Below, piece after piece: positions 1-10,485 of a DNA stretch of 57,639 bases. The translations under genes were made by a program, and so were the position numbers. The stretch lies in NCBI GenBank assembly GCA_001687465.1, contig LVLI01000406.1, forward strand, positions 1 through 57,639. The letters are read 5' to 3'. Numbering within the stretch: the first letter of the stretch is position 1; each line of letters opens with the position of its first letter. The notes under the pieces were generated by a model. The model did no database searches. It worked only from the letters and a program-made list of their open reading frames with translations, and had not been told where the DNA came from. Source of the DNA: Halocafeteria seosinensis (taxonomy: Eukaryota; Sar; Bigyra; Bicosoecida).

Positions 1-35
1 GTGAACAGCATTTAGGTGCGAAGGTTGTTCAGATT

Positions 36-1226
36 ATGGACGGTCATCACTCTACGAATATGCCGGAAATAGCGGGGGTGAATAGTGTTTGTATTCTCTA
101 CGTTTCGTCTATCAGGGACAAGATCTTCAAGGAGAGAAGCAAGAAAAGTGACTGGACGTATTTCCTCCCAAAATTTTCGAAGGAGGAAACAAGGGTTTTT
201 GCAGAAGTAAGAAGTAAGTATCTGCCCCAGCCAACTCTGGATGAAATCATGGGGCGCTATGAAGAAGTAGGTGGCTGCCCACGATTCCTGACGAAAGGGA
301 ATACCGCATACAAGAAAACATTAAAAGAGCAAGAAGATGCGGTAAAATTTCTGAGGGAAGCATCAATGGATCCAGACGTTTTGCATGATGTGACTTCAAC
401 TGTTGCGTCGAGGTTTGTTGTTCACATCGGGGCACGCCCAACTGAATATGAGGACCTCAATGAACATCTTCAGAAGTATGCTGTTCAGACTCGAGAGATT
501 GCTTCAGGTCGTGTGAGCCGGTTGATGGTGCTGTATTATAATCTTCAGATGCAGAAGCTAGGATCAATGTTGACCAGTATTGACACACCAGCACGGCCTT
601 ATTTTTTTGAGAGTGTGGTCATTCAATTTGTACAAAATGGGCCCACACTGTCGTGGATGGGGAGGAGGAGACGCCGGAGACAGCCATGGAGCTTCCCCAA
701 ACTGAAAGCGATCCTGGTGTTGAAAGAGTCGATGAAGCGTGCACATACGTTTGAGCTTACCGTGGGGCAGCTTTGTGTTCCTGTAGAACGCACGTTCCCC
801 GTTATTGATGCCTGGTCAGCTCACTATCTGGTCCAGGTAACGGTGGCTAAGCGACACGCTCTCGACTGGACGAATCCGGTATTTAAGAATGTTTTGAAAC
901 AAGTGAGGGAATCCCGACGCCAAAACAGCATAGAAGGAAACATACCGTTTTACTTTTTTGTCCCCGAGGGTCAAACTTGCAAGACTGTAGAGAAAGGCAC
1001 CCCACCTCATGATGTAGAGGTTTACGTTGTCGCATTGTCCAATCTGCCGGATTGGACGAGGGCTGCTTGCGAAGACGTTGACCCAGAAGAAGCAGCTGTG
1101 CAGCACGAGAGCGCTCATGGCTTTCGGACAATTTATGTCACAGCATCTGAATGCAATACTTCAACTACTCGTGAAGTTCTCAGTGCTCCGTGGGGAGAGC
1201 ATTCCAATGTTGGGCACCAATTTTGA
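36..1226 (+). CDS. CRN/RHS-type (Crinkler-like) protein, C-terminal part
   Basis: This looks like the downstream half of a Crinkler / retrotransposon-hot-spot type protein. In that family a P-loop NTPase module is followed by a restriction-endonuclease-like module, and members act as effectors or in conflict with mobile DNA. Residues about 40-90 carry the post-Walker-B part with the family-like RYEEVGGCPRFLT motif. Residues about 160-215 match the helical middle. Residues about 250-320 contain VPVERTFPVIDAW followed by LVQVTVAKRH, which fits the D...QxT pattern of the nuclease-like domain. The Walker motifs are absent and should lie left of the window; a possible splice acceptor (TTGTTCAG) sits just before the first ATG, so this is probably an internal or last exon. 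It is one of three CRN-related loci in the first 22 kb. The family call is from motif recognition only. Confidence 0.55.
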   Translation: MDGHHSTNMPEIAGVNSVCILYVSSIRDKIFKERSKKSDWTYFLPKFSKEETRVFAEVRSKYLPQPTLDEIMGRYEEVGGCPRFLTKGNTAYKKTLKEQEDAVKFLREASMDPDVLHDVTSTVASRFVVHIGARPTEYEDLNEHLQKYAVQTREIASGRVSRLMVLYYNLQMQKLGSMLTSIDTPARPYFFESVVIQFVQNGPTLSWMGRRRRRRQPWSFPKLKAILVLKESMKRAHTFELTVGQLCVPVERTFPVIDAWSAHYLVQVTVAKRHALDWTNPVFKNVLKQVRESRRQNSIEGNIPFYFFVPEGQTCKTVEKGTPPHDVEVYVVALSNLPDWTRAACEDVDPEEAAVQHESAHGFRTIYVTASECNTSTTREVLSAPWGEHSNVGHQF

Positions 1227-2123
1227 GACCCTTTCAAATCTGGTCTTACACACATGAGAAAACGGTGACTTGATACCCCATAGAAAATCAAAGCCGCTGA
1301 CGCTATTGAACAACAAAATTTGTTAAAATTTTCACGTGCAGCTCAACGAGTCGAAGGCCACTTTCGTAAGAGCTTTTCGCGCTGGTGTAAAGGAAACGAG
1401 ATTACGTCACTGTGAATAATGACACAAATTCCATACTTATGATAGATTAGGACACTGCCAATATAATGGTGAATCCAGAATTTCCATTTTCGTCTTTACA
1501 TATTGTATTATCATCGTCTTCTTCTTGAAGGGTACGGTCTGCAGTGGCGACCTCCACCTCTCCGGTCCCTGCTAATAGCTGCTATACAAGCAGTCGCTAG
1601 CGCAACATGACCAAAAATGGTCCCAAACGACGTATTTAGCTATACTGTAATTTAGAATCCAAGGATATATCATTACAATGCTTGTAACACTATATATATG
1701 GCTCTACAAGTTGAAATTTGCTGGAGGAAAATTAACGGTCTTTTTTGGAATTGTGTGGGGTCGAAGCTACAAAATGTGGGGTTTACCCCAGAGCTTCGAT
1801 TAGCTTCGATGAAATTCTCCGTATGCCTCGAAGCCTGGCGAAAAAAATTCATTCCGCCATCAAAGAGGAGGAAAGGGAATGGTTCAAATCTTGTTGTCAG
1901 GAACGTCCTGAAAAACCAGATCGGGAGTCCGATTCGGGACTCCAGGGACTCGTTGGCACAATTTACCGACCAATCATTAGGATCAGTCACCTCAGCAGAT
2001 GACTTGCGAAGAAAAACAGTTCTTCTCCAACTCATTTTGCGTCTGTATGGGCATCGAACATACAACAGAGGAGGAGTTATGCCCCAGGTCCGGCGAAATT
2101 TGGGAACGTACAGACTGTACGGT
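1227..2123. other. Gene-free stretch with a possible transposase relic
   Basis: No intact gene is supported here. On the + strand at 1745-2002 a short open frame contains FDEILRMPRSLAKKIHSAI, which resembles the segment upstream of the catalytic domain in PIF/Harbinger-like transposases, but it has no start, catalytic residues or continuation. The TIR element begins immediately downstream at 2124. Confidence 0.2.
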
Positions 2124-3238
2124 TAGGGCTGTTGGGACCGATAAAAAAACAGTTCCCCAGGTGGGGATGGGGAAGCCCCCCGGGACCATCCCCATTCCCC
2201 ATGGGGAAGGTTTGGGGAAGGAACATCGAAGACTTAACATGTTTTATAAGAATAGAACGTATAATCCAAGTCGTGTGCGTACATGATTGAGAAGGGGGAC
2301 TGGAAGATTGAGGAGCGCTAGGCGTTTGGAAATGGGGACGAAATGGTCGAGGAAGAGCACTGGCCGATTGAGAAGGGGGTGAAAAAGATTGAGAAGGAAC
2401 TGAAATGTAGCCTTGGAACTTCTGGTAGACTGGAAAGGCACACTGGGGCTTCTAGAAGATCGAGAAGTACTGGAAGACTGAAAAAATACACTGGAACTTC
2501 TTGACGACTGGGGACTAGAAGATTGAGAAGGGACCGGGGAACTTCTGAAAGATTGAAAAGGGGGAATTTGACTTCTGGAATGGCGACAAGGAGCACTGTC
2601 CGATTGAGAAGGGGTAGGAGGTACTTCCAGAGGAGCACTGGAGATTGAGGTGGTTGCTGGCTCTCCACAACCTTCACCGTCTCTGCAAGTGGTGGCAGCT
2701 CATCCTCAAAATCAGACGACCTTCGAATGGCGGTAGCGAAGGAACTTGACAGAAATTGCCCTCGTGGGCCAGTGGTGGCCCACTGGCAGGTCGTTGTTGC
2801 AACTCCATTTTCGTCCGATTACGTCTAGTGTAACGTTCTAGTTGTCACGGAAACACACGGCATAAGTATGCTGACGTTTAGGTCAAATGTTATTCCAGAG
2901 AGCACTAGTGTATGTACTTAATAGGCAATGAATAAGCAGGTTGGTCTTTGAATATCAGATTTGAAATCTGCATGCGAACTTTAACGGCCACTACTTTTGT
3001 CAGTATAGATAATGGTGTATTTCATCATATTTGAGCTCGTCGACCTCTATAATTATACAGTGCATATGCGCAATGACGTATTGCATGTCAATACATTCAC
3101 TATTGGAGTTTTATATTCTCCACTTTGGGGATCCCCATTCGGGATTTCTTCCCCGGGGGATTTGGGATGGGGAAGCCTTCCCCATCCCCAGTTGGGGAAG
3201 TGGGGACGCCATCCCAACAGCCCTACCCAACAGCCCTA
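2124..3238. mobile_element. TIR-bounded, apparently non-autonomous DNA element
   Basis: The stretch begins with TAGGGCTGTTGGGA (2124-2137) and ends with its inverted complement at 3212-3225. A second inverted copy, shorter by one base, follows directly at 3226-3238. Both ends are rich in GGGGA/TCCCC palindromes (2153-2220 and 3125-3215). The interior has degenerate repeats on a GAAGATTGAGAAGGG theme (2285-2670), which read as a Ser/Pro-rich frame on the minus strand. At 3005-3110 there is a segment about 80 percent identical by eye to the reverse complement of 55300-55420. No intact transposase is visible. The target duplication is unclear, perhaps only TA. An 84-base copy of the right end lies at 7374-7457. 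Confidence 0.5.
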
Positions 3239-3484
3239 TACGTACGTCGTGCCGGGTACGAGGGTAGACTCCCAGTAGTCGTCAACGAAAACGGTGGTGC
3301 GTTTTCTGGACTCTGTAAACTGTTGTACGGTATACAGAATTGGAAAACAACCATAAACCGGGAGCAGTGCTTTCGTAAACAAACAAAGTATTCCTCTGAA
3401 GGCAGGCGTCGAACAGATACTATCCTGGTAGCGCGCCGTGATTCATCATAGCCTTTTCTCAAGCTACCTGGTAATACTGTAACC

Positions 3485-6250
3485 ATGGCACGACCCACAA
3501 AACGTATATCATCATCTTCGCTCACCTTGCAATCAACGCTGGCGTTGATAGGGGTTGCCTTCATTTCTTTCCGTCCTTGCTTGATATCCGACAATGGGCC
3601 AAAGCGAACGGACGGTCCCAAACCCAGTGAGCAATGCGTAGTGCATCGCGTACCGGTATTCTCTTATCAGTGTGATACTTCCCCAGTGTATGGATCTCTT
3701 CAGAGGATGTGTCGCTTCGCCTGCTCTGCTCGTATCGTGCCGTCATCTTATTCGGTTCGTAGCAAACATGTCCCTTGTCTTCCGATGCCGGTTCAGTTTG
3801 GCTGGTTGTTACGAGGAGGAAGGGTCCACAAGATGTTCTCTTGTGATTATTACTTCCTTGGAAATATGGGAAGAAGGTTGCAGTGTCTAAGTATAGCTCT
3901 CCCGGAAGATCCAGTTGCAATGAAGCATCTTGAAGCCATTAACGTGGTGCGGAAGAGTACTAGTGACATGAAGTTCATCGGTCATTCCAATGGGTTGTTC
4001 ACGTCTGAGACGAACGCACACCTCGAAGTGAAAAATGACTCTTGTCCAAGGGTTCATTGGACAACGACCGACTATGTTCATCGGTGGAACAAGCTGGTTA
4101 CGAGCGGACGAGCAGGTAGTGCTTCTACAACTGCCAGCATTATAGCGAATGTGGTGGATCCATTCCGTAGTGTCCGAGAGATAGTTCGCTTTTGTGATCA
4201 CATGATACACCTTGGATTACACGCCTTGACTGTCCCCAAGGAGACATCACTGCTTGATTTATTCAGCCTGCTGATCGCATCCGTCCCGGTTTTACAAGCA
4301 TTGAGTTGCAAGTTTACAACTCCTGGAGATGAAGATTTTTCGGCAACTCCCAGCAACACTTTGGAAAAGGCTTCTCCCTTGCGATATATATTTCCAACCA
4401 AGACACTGACGTGGCCATCGCCTTATAGGAGAATGAAACTCCTAGCGCATGGAAGGGCGTCTCTGGCTTACGCACTGCAAAATGCGAGTGGTAATATTAC
4501 GTCACTGACGACGGTTATGTTGGCGTTATTGTTTTTCGGTTGCATTCTTTTGAACGAGGTAGTAGCAGCAACAGATTTACGACCTGCGATTCTAAATGGT
4601 GACGAATCCTGCTTTCATTATAATGCGGCTCAACACCAGTTTGAAATGAATTGTAGTGTGTTGGCTTGGGGTGATCATGGCAATACGAATCAAGACTACA
4701 TCTCCTTGGATACGAATGAGACATTTGATGGTGGTCGGCAAAATGGTCACTTCATAAATCTGACCGGAATAACAGATTTCCAAGGATTGTTTACTATACT
4801 GGATAGTGTTGGATCATTTGATCAAGCTCCCTTGATTCGGAATCTTGATGTGCGGAATGGGGAAACTGAATGGAGAGGTGGATTCATTGTCCAACAACGA
4901 CAGAAATTCTTTATCATAGATTCATGTAGTTCATCAGGAGATATTGCTGGTAACTGGGGTGGTGGTATATGTGGTTGGCGAAGTGGTCTTGATCATGGTC
5001 AAATCAGGATATCGAATTCGTATTCGACAGGGAGGATACCGGGTGACGATGCAGGTGGTATTGCAGGTAACGGTGTAGGATACAATTATGGGATTGTCAA
5101 TATCACGGATTGTTATTCCACGGGGACTATTGAAGGACAATTTGCAGGTGGTATTTGTGGAAATGCTGCTGGTTATACGAATGGTCAAGTGTATATAACT
5201 CGTTCCTATTCCACAGGAGATATCATTCCTAATGCTGACTGGTGTGGTGGTATTGTGGGTGACCATGCTGGTCTGAACAATGGATTCGTGTACATCAAGG
5301 AATGTTATAGTATGGGACAAATATCTGCACAATTTTGTGGTGGGATTAGTGGACGGGATACAGCAGAAAAAGGGGGTGAAGTACATATCATAGATTGTTA
5401 TACACGAGGAGATATTAGTGGCGAACAAGCAGGAGGTATTACAGGATACCAGACAGGAGGGCAATCAAGCATTGCGACAGGTGATGTCTACATCACAAAT
5501 ACATATGCATCAGGTGTAGTCACTGGGACGAATGCTGGCGGTATTATAGGATCTATATCAAGTGAAGCAAGTGGTACTATCGCAGTAAAATATTCGGTAT
5601 ATAATGGCAGTGAAGGAGCAGCGTCGATCGTAGGAGTGTATGATGGAACTAATCTTGCGGAAACAGACAATTCAGATAATTTGACCGATATTCAGGGACA
5701 ACTATATCAACCAGGAGGGTGGTCTGAGGACGTATGGGCTTTAGTTAGAGGATCAAGTGACGACGACGACGAGGAGAATCTGCTGCCAATTCTACGCTTT
5801 CAATTGGTACCACCGTCGTCCCCTACTCCTTCACCGATGTCGACGCCATCAGCGACAACGACAGTGTCGGAGACTCCTTCAAGCAGTGCCACCCCATCGT
5901 CATCGTCCTCGCAGAGCCAAAGAAGGACTCCAACTGGAACGGCAAGCCCCACGCCAACTTTGACACCAACCCAAAGTTCCACTCTCACGTCGACGGCCAC
6001 GAGATCGGAAAGTCCGTCAAGTACTGCAAGTGCCAGCCCAACTTGTACATCTACTAGCTCGGCTCCATCTTCTACCACTAGTTCTCCGACTATGACAGGG
6101 ACGTCATCGTCGAGCTCAACTCCAACACGAAGCTCTATACCGACATATTTTGAAACAAATAGTGCTTCAGTTACGAGTAAACCAAACGAACCTACTGACG
6201 AGGTCATTGTACTGCCTGCTCAAAGACCCAAACGCACAGTAAAAGGCTGA
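3485..6250 (+). CDS. Surface protein with GLUG-like beta-helix repeats and Ser/Thr stalk
   Basis: A single open frame of 921 residues. The start at 3485 has a strong context (ACCATGG), but residues 1-340 match nothing I know. An internal ATG at 4517 begins with MLALLFFGCILLNEVVAA, a clear signal peptide or membrane anchor, and would give a 577-residue secreted protein; either start is possible. From about residue 480 to 690 there are seven repeats of 28-31 residues on the pattern GGIxG...G.V.I..CYSxG.I, the GLUG-like fold of adhesins and of proteins in some algae and large algal viruses. Just before them is the INLTGITDFQGLFTI-type lead-in. The C-terminal 130 residues are almost entirely Ser, Thr and Pro, like a glycosylated stalk. 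It probably acts at the cell surface. The neighbours are repeats, so horizontal or viral origin is possible but unproven. Confidence 0.6.
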   Translation: MARPTKRISSSSLTLQSTLALIGVAFISFRPCLISDNGPKRTDGPKPSEQCVVHRVPVFSYQCDTSPVYGSLQRMCRFACSARIVPSSYSVRSKHVPCLPMPVQFGWLLRGGRVHKMFSCDYYFLGNMGRRLQCLSIALPEDPVAMKHLEAINVVRKSTSDMKFIGHSNGLFTSETNAHLEVKNDSCPRVHWTTTDYVHRWNKLVTSGRAGSASTTASIIANVVDPFRSVREIVRFCDHMIHLGLHALTVPKETSLLDLFSLLIASVPVLQALSCKFTTPGDEDFSATPSNTLEKASPLRYIFPTKTLTWPSPYRRMKLLAHGRASLAYALQNASGNITSLTTVMLALLFFGCILLNEVVAATDLRPAILNGDESCFHYNAAQHQFEMNCSVLAWGDHGNTNQDYISLDTNETFDGGRQNGHFINLTGITDFQGLFTILDSVGSFDQAPLIRNLDVRNGETEWRGGFIVQQRQKFFIIDSCSSSGDIAGNWGGGICGWRSGLDHGQIRISNSYSTGRIPGDDAGGIAGNGVGYNYGIVNITDCYSTGTIEGQFAGGICGNAAGYTNGQVYITRSYSTGDIIPNADWCGGIVGDHAGLNNGFVYIKECYSMGQISAQFCGGISGRDTAEKGGEVHIIDCYTRGDISGEQAGGITGYQTGGQSSIATGDVYITNTYASGVVTGTNAGGIIGSISSEASGTIAVKYSVYNGSEGAASIVGVYDGTNLAETDNSDNLTDIQGQLYQPGGWSEDVWALVRGSSDDDDEENLLPILRFQLVPPSSPTPSPMSTPSATTTVSETPSSSATPSSSSSQSQRRTPTGTASPTPTLTPTQSSTLTSTATRSESPSSTASASPTCTSTSSAPSSTTSSPTMTGTSSSSSTPTRSSIPTYFETNSASVTSKPNEPTDEVIVLPAQRPKRTVKG

Positions 6251-7287
6251 AGGTGTTTGGAAAAGCATTTCAAGGAGTGAATCAAGAGAAATGTGGAGGC
6301 GTAGCCCAATATAGTTACTGAGTGATATATTTTGCAGTAGTGGGACACGAAACTTAACAGGCTTAAATTGAGCATGCACCCAACAACAATGTTGATTCTT
6401 CCTGCATGCAATGTGATACAAGTTCATCCGCACTGAGCCATTCAACTTATCTGGGAAGCACATGAAGCTCGGCTTCGTTTGAGTAGTTGCATGCTGTAGC
6501 GTTCAGCCATCCCTTTATCTACTGCTCTTAGGTATCTCTTTATCTTCTTATTGCAGCTCTTGTTGTCTCCAATGCTCTTGCAAAAGGGATCATCATATCC
6601 CTCTCTTCCTGTCGCTGTCCTGTTTGGCTTGCACCCTCTTCCGGTTCTTGACGTGCGCGGACAGTCAAATCATACAGCCTAGCTAAGTGATCGAACACTA
6701 CCTTCGGCTAGTGAAGGCGTTCTTGTCTCAACGACATGTCTCTTTCGACTTGGTTTTGAACCGCTATCGCTCGTTGGTGCAGTTTCTGCTACCTATGAAT
6801 ATCCTTGACAATTCTTATCCTCCCATACACACCACGTTGTTCTTCTCAGACGGCGCAGCGGCTCTCTTCCCTTCCTTCGGCTGACAGTTCTCCATACCAT
6901 TGAACGCGCTTTAATGCTTGGATGGAGTAGGAAAACCCGAGTCTATCAGGTTGTCGTAGACGCCTATCACTCCCGTCCTCAACCGGCAAGCAAGCTTCCG
7001 GAAGATTAGTGAAGTCAAGTTGAGACTCGAGTGGACCGACTGAGTCCGACCCCTACAACGTACTGTATAATATAACAGGGCCTATATACAGAGTGATATT
7101 GCAAACATTTCCTGGTATGACATGCATCTAATGATGTCGGGGTATCTCAGTTGTGTGAGTGATTGTGTTCTTACTCCAAGAGATGTCAATGGGAGAGGGT
7201 GCCTCCACACAGGGACAAAAAGGGTTGGGTGTTGAAGTTGCCCTTGCGCTCCCCGTGTCACGAAATACATGGCTCCGACGAAACCTC
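6251..7287. other. Gene-free stretch
   Basis: I see no supported gene. Short frames lack family motifs. A segment near 7006-7036 resembles the reverse complement of about 17217-17250, suggesting a dispersed repeat. Confidence 0.4.
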
Positions 7288-7373
7288 AGTCTGAGAGCCG
7301 AACATGGAGCAGCTGCATTGCTATACGCAGCACCAAGCAAGGAAAAGATTTTCACGAACCGACGAGTACATGG
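7288..7373 (+). repeat. Fragment of dispersed repeat A
   Basis: This segment aligns by eye to 57033-57118. Both contain GCTATACGCAGCACCAAG and end in GTACATGGTAG after CCGACG. It is cut off at its right side by the TIR-element end at 7374. The parent element was not identified. Confidence 0.5.
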
Positions 7374-7457
7374 TAGGGCTGTTGGGATGGCGTCCCCACT
7401 TCCCCAACTGGGGATGGGGAAGGCTTCCCCATCCCAAATCCCCCGGGGAAGAAATCC
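7374..7457 (-). repeat. Solo end of the 2124-3238 element
   Basis: These 84 bases appear identical, in reverse complement, to 3142-3225, including the terminal TAGGGCTGTTGGGA. Only one end is present here, so this is either a truncated copy or the product of an internal deletion. It sits directly against a repeat A fragment. Confidence 0.6.
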
Positions 7458-9285
7458 TACCATCAAGATGGCATCAGCCATTGCTTTTTGTCTATAACGC
7501 TACCAAGGCTGCCGAAACGCGCAATAGCCAATGGCAACGTGATCGGGCAAAAAATTCACTCTTCAAAGTTCAGCATAGCATGTACGCTGCCTAGACTACA
7601 ATTGTAGACTTCTTCCCCTACCTGCTCCTCGGCAGGAGGATGCACAACGAAATAAATCGCGCAGTCACAAAATATATAATTAAATATGCAGTTTTGAAGT
7701 ACAGATGAAGTGATGATCAGGCTAACAAAGAGATGGAAAACGTCCTCATAGAAGATGCAAATGGAGACTTCAAGTGGGCGAGCTTCTCTGCCACATGCTG
7801 CCACAGTCTGTTCGTTTCATCATGAATCCCGAATCTATGGCGATGATATAAGTCCAATGCTGCAGGAATTAACTGAGCTAAACTTTCAATTCCTTGTATA
7901 TCCTGCATATAAGGTGGGTAAACTTTGAGTATATCCAAGCTGAAGTTGAGGTGCGTGTCAGGACATTAGTTGAATACACAAACAAGTTTTTGAACTTGCC
8001 CTGTCAGGACTTGTGTCCCAACCTAGTTTTGAAGCGGTAATACGTGGTGAGGTGGTAGATACAGTATAGCTGGAGGAGTGTTATTCTCCCCTATTTTTCT
8101 AAGGACTGTTGTTTATTGTTTTCCAAGCTGCAGCAATCCTTCTCCAGTTTTCTGGGAGTGATCTTTACCAGCCTTGTCCCGTTTCAAGTGGTTGCTGCCT
8201 GCTGGCGAAGCCTCGCGAATGTCGAACAGGTTCATAGCAATTTGTTTTATTCAAAAGGGATGATCAATTGAAGTTTTGTCTGCATTGCCGATAACGTGTA
8301 GTCTACTAACCAGAAACGCAGTAAGCTCATCTGGCCAAATCATGTTGCGCCCTCGGTCCCCGTATCAAAACGTGATTAACGTCTTGACGAACGCTCTTGT
8401 AATGATAGGCGTATATTCCTTTAATCTGCCGGAAGTTGCAACTTAGGGAAGTCACGTTTAGCCACCTGTTTTGACAACTTCACCTTCCAGACGCGGTTCT
8501 CCCGCTCGTGTAATGTGACCAGAGTTCCTCTGGCGCTGGAATTTACTAACAGCCGGCAGGCCAGGGCAGACGAGTTAACATACCTCGAAGCAGTCGCTTT
8601 GTTTTATTACCGCGCAAGATTCCTACGGTAAGCCAGGCTTTGACAACAGAAGGAAAGTGTAGCTCGAACTCCTCATTAGTAGCGGCCGATGAGCCGCTTT
8701 TAGTTGGCTCTTTTTCCTCCCAAGTGAATCGTACTGGATTATCGATAAACGCAACTGTTTTCCGTTCGGAACATGGGCATAAATGGCTAGTAAATACTGC
8801 AACAGGCCGCTGGAATTCCAATTTTAGTGACCACCCTTTGAGCACAATAAAGAGCGTGTATTTTTTCACCTGGTACAACTCGTTGCATGTCTATTTCCCC
8901 CTTTTTTCTGGTATCGACAGTACCAGGTACAGCAACATGTCGAAAATGACGAAATTCGATCACTCCAAAAACTATGAATTGCACATAATTCACAGGATCC
9001 TGTTTCCTCTAGAATTCATTTGTTACCCTCCCCGTACACACGTGAGCAAAAATTGAACGTCACCGCCTCGATAAAAACGGCGAAGAATTCCCACCGGAAA
9101 ATTTCGGAAACGTTATTGAATGGGCGAACCCTTGGCTCTGTTTCGGTCGACCAAATATCTTCGAGGCAATAAAACAAACCAAAACAAAACTAAAAAAAAA
9201 TGTGCCTCTAAATCCATATGCTTCTATGTAGGCGGCTGCGTCGCGGCAGCGGCAACGTGACTGCACTCCACCGGGTGGGCCTTTA
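7458..9285. other. Gene-poor stretch with weak coding relics
   Basis: No intact gene is supported. On the minus strand at 7717-7938 a frame reading KVYPPYMQDIQGIESL resembles the end of a DDE transposase (the usual PPYSPDxNPIE motif) with its key residues changed. On the minus strand at 8546-8878 a 110-codon frame has no recognisable domain. Either could be chance or a remnant. Confidence 0.25.
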
Positions 9286-10190
9286 GTGCCGTATCCCGGT
9301 AATGAAACTACCGGTGTTGGTTCTAAAGATTCGTCCGAGCTTTCCGACAAAAGAACGGGAAAAGATACCATAGACTTTCAATTCCCTGTCAAGTTGGAGG
9401 ACCACGGAGCAATCCAGTTGTATCCAATGTCTGAAGGATTCTATGATGATGATATCGATATGATACGACTTGCAGACCCTGTAGCTGTAGAGAAAGCTAA
9501 TCCGATTTGTTGTTGGGCGCTATTGATGCTACGCTGGAGACGTGGGAGAAAACGATACATACCGAAACAAGACAAGGTTCAAACGCAAGGGAGGAAGAGA
9601 CCAGGCTTCCCTCCCACGAAGTTATCTATCTACATTGCCACAAGGGGCGCGGTAGAGCGCCAACTATCGCTGCATTGGTACTTATCTCAGTATTCGGCTT
9701 AGAGGTAGATGAAGCTCTTAAATATCTCCAATTTTGCAATTGGCACCGTTGGAGTGAGTACGGGTCCAGAGTTCCTCAGAGCGACAGACAAAGCGGAAGC
9801 GGTCAAACATTTGGCTCCCTAATGTGCTCAAACGTTCGATTCCTTTGGGCTCTTCTGAATTGGCCAGTTTCCATGGTGCAGACCAAGATCTTGACGCAAC
9901 CGGTTCTCCTAATGAGGTGGCAACTGGGAAAGCGACAACCCCTCAGAGCGTCACTGAGAAAGCCACTGGGGAACCCACTACGACGACCACTGCAAACACA
10001 TAAGGGTGTCTTACTGATGGTTCGTACCACTCTGGTGCTTTGTCGCGTAAGCGGGACGGCTGCCATTCCTGTACGTTGCAGTGCCAAGATCTTGTTTTTC
10101 AACAATTTTAGGCGGGCTTACAGACCCCGTGAGATAATTAACACAAGCATGTCGGTCATTGTCACGGTTCTGGTAATAAAGCTGTCGTAG
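9286..10190 (+). CDS. Protein tyrosine phosphatase-like gene, broken or spliced
   Basis: The frame beginning near 9507 contains VIYLHCHKGRGRAP. The HC-x5-R signature is complete (His-Cys, five residues, Arg), as in dual-specificity and tyrosine phosphatases. It is followed by a helix and then SRVPQSDRQ, which resembles the SPQTxxQ motif that closes many such domains. The upstream part, with GAIQLYPMSEGF, lies in another frame ending near 9500. The two frames can be joined by a weak intron, GTAGCT at 9481 to GGAG at 9539, or the gene carries a frameshift. The 5' end is uncertain: a possible acceptor TTTAG precedes 9291 and no good ATG is seen. The sequence after about 9830 is probably not coding. 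It may be a pseudogene. Confidence 0.35.
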
Positions 10191-10485
10191 TCTCTTTTTG
10201 CGTTGATTTTTCTTCCACGTTCGCCACCGCTGCCGTCGTTTTCTGCCTTGTTTCCCTCCACTCGATACATCAGCTTCTGGCTTGTTGCTTGACGCATTAC
10301 AGTAGGCTTTGCTTCCTTCACTGGACCCACTCATTGCATAGAACTGTAACACGGGATAAACTTCCCCCTTGACTCAGAGGAAGACCTCCGAGGATCCATT
10401 CAATGTTTATTCACGAGTATTGATGGTATCCTAGAATTAATTGGACATGTTGTATGCATAATTCGGTTTCTGGGGTACCAAGAGA

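Noticed and set aside
5800-6207. Minus-strand Val/Glu-rich 135-codon frame
   Set aside because: It is the mirror of the Ser/Thr stalk codons of the GLUG protein and has no domain or start support.
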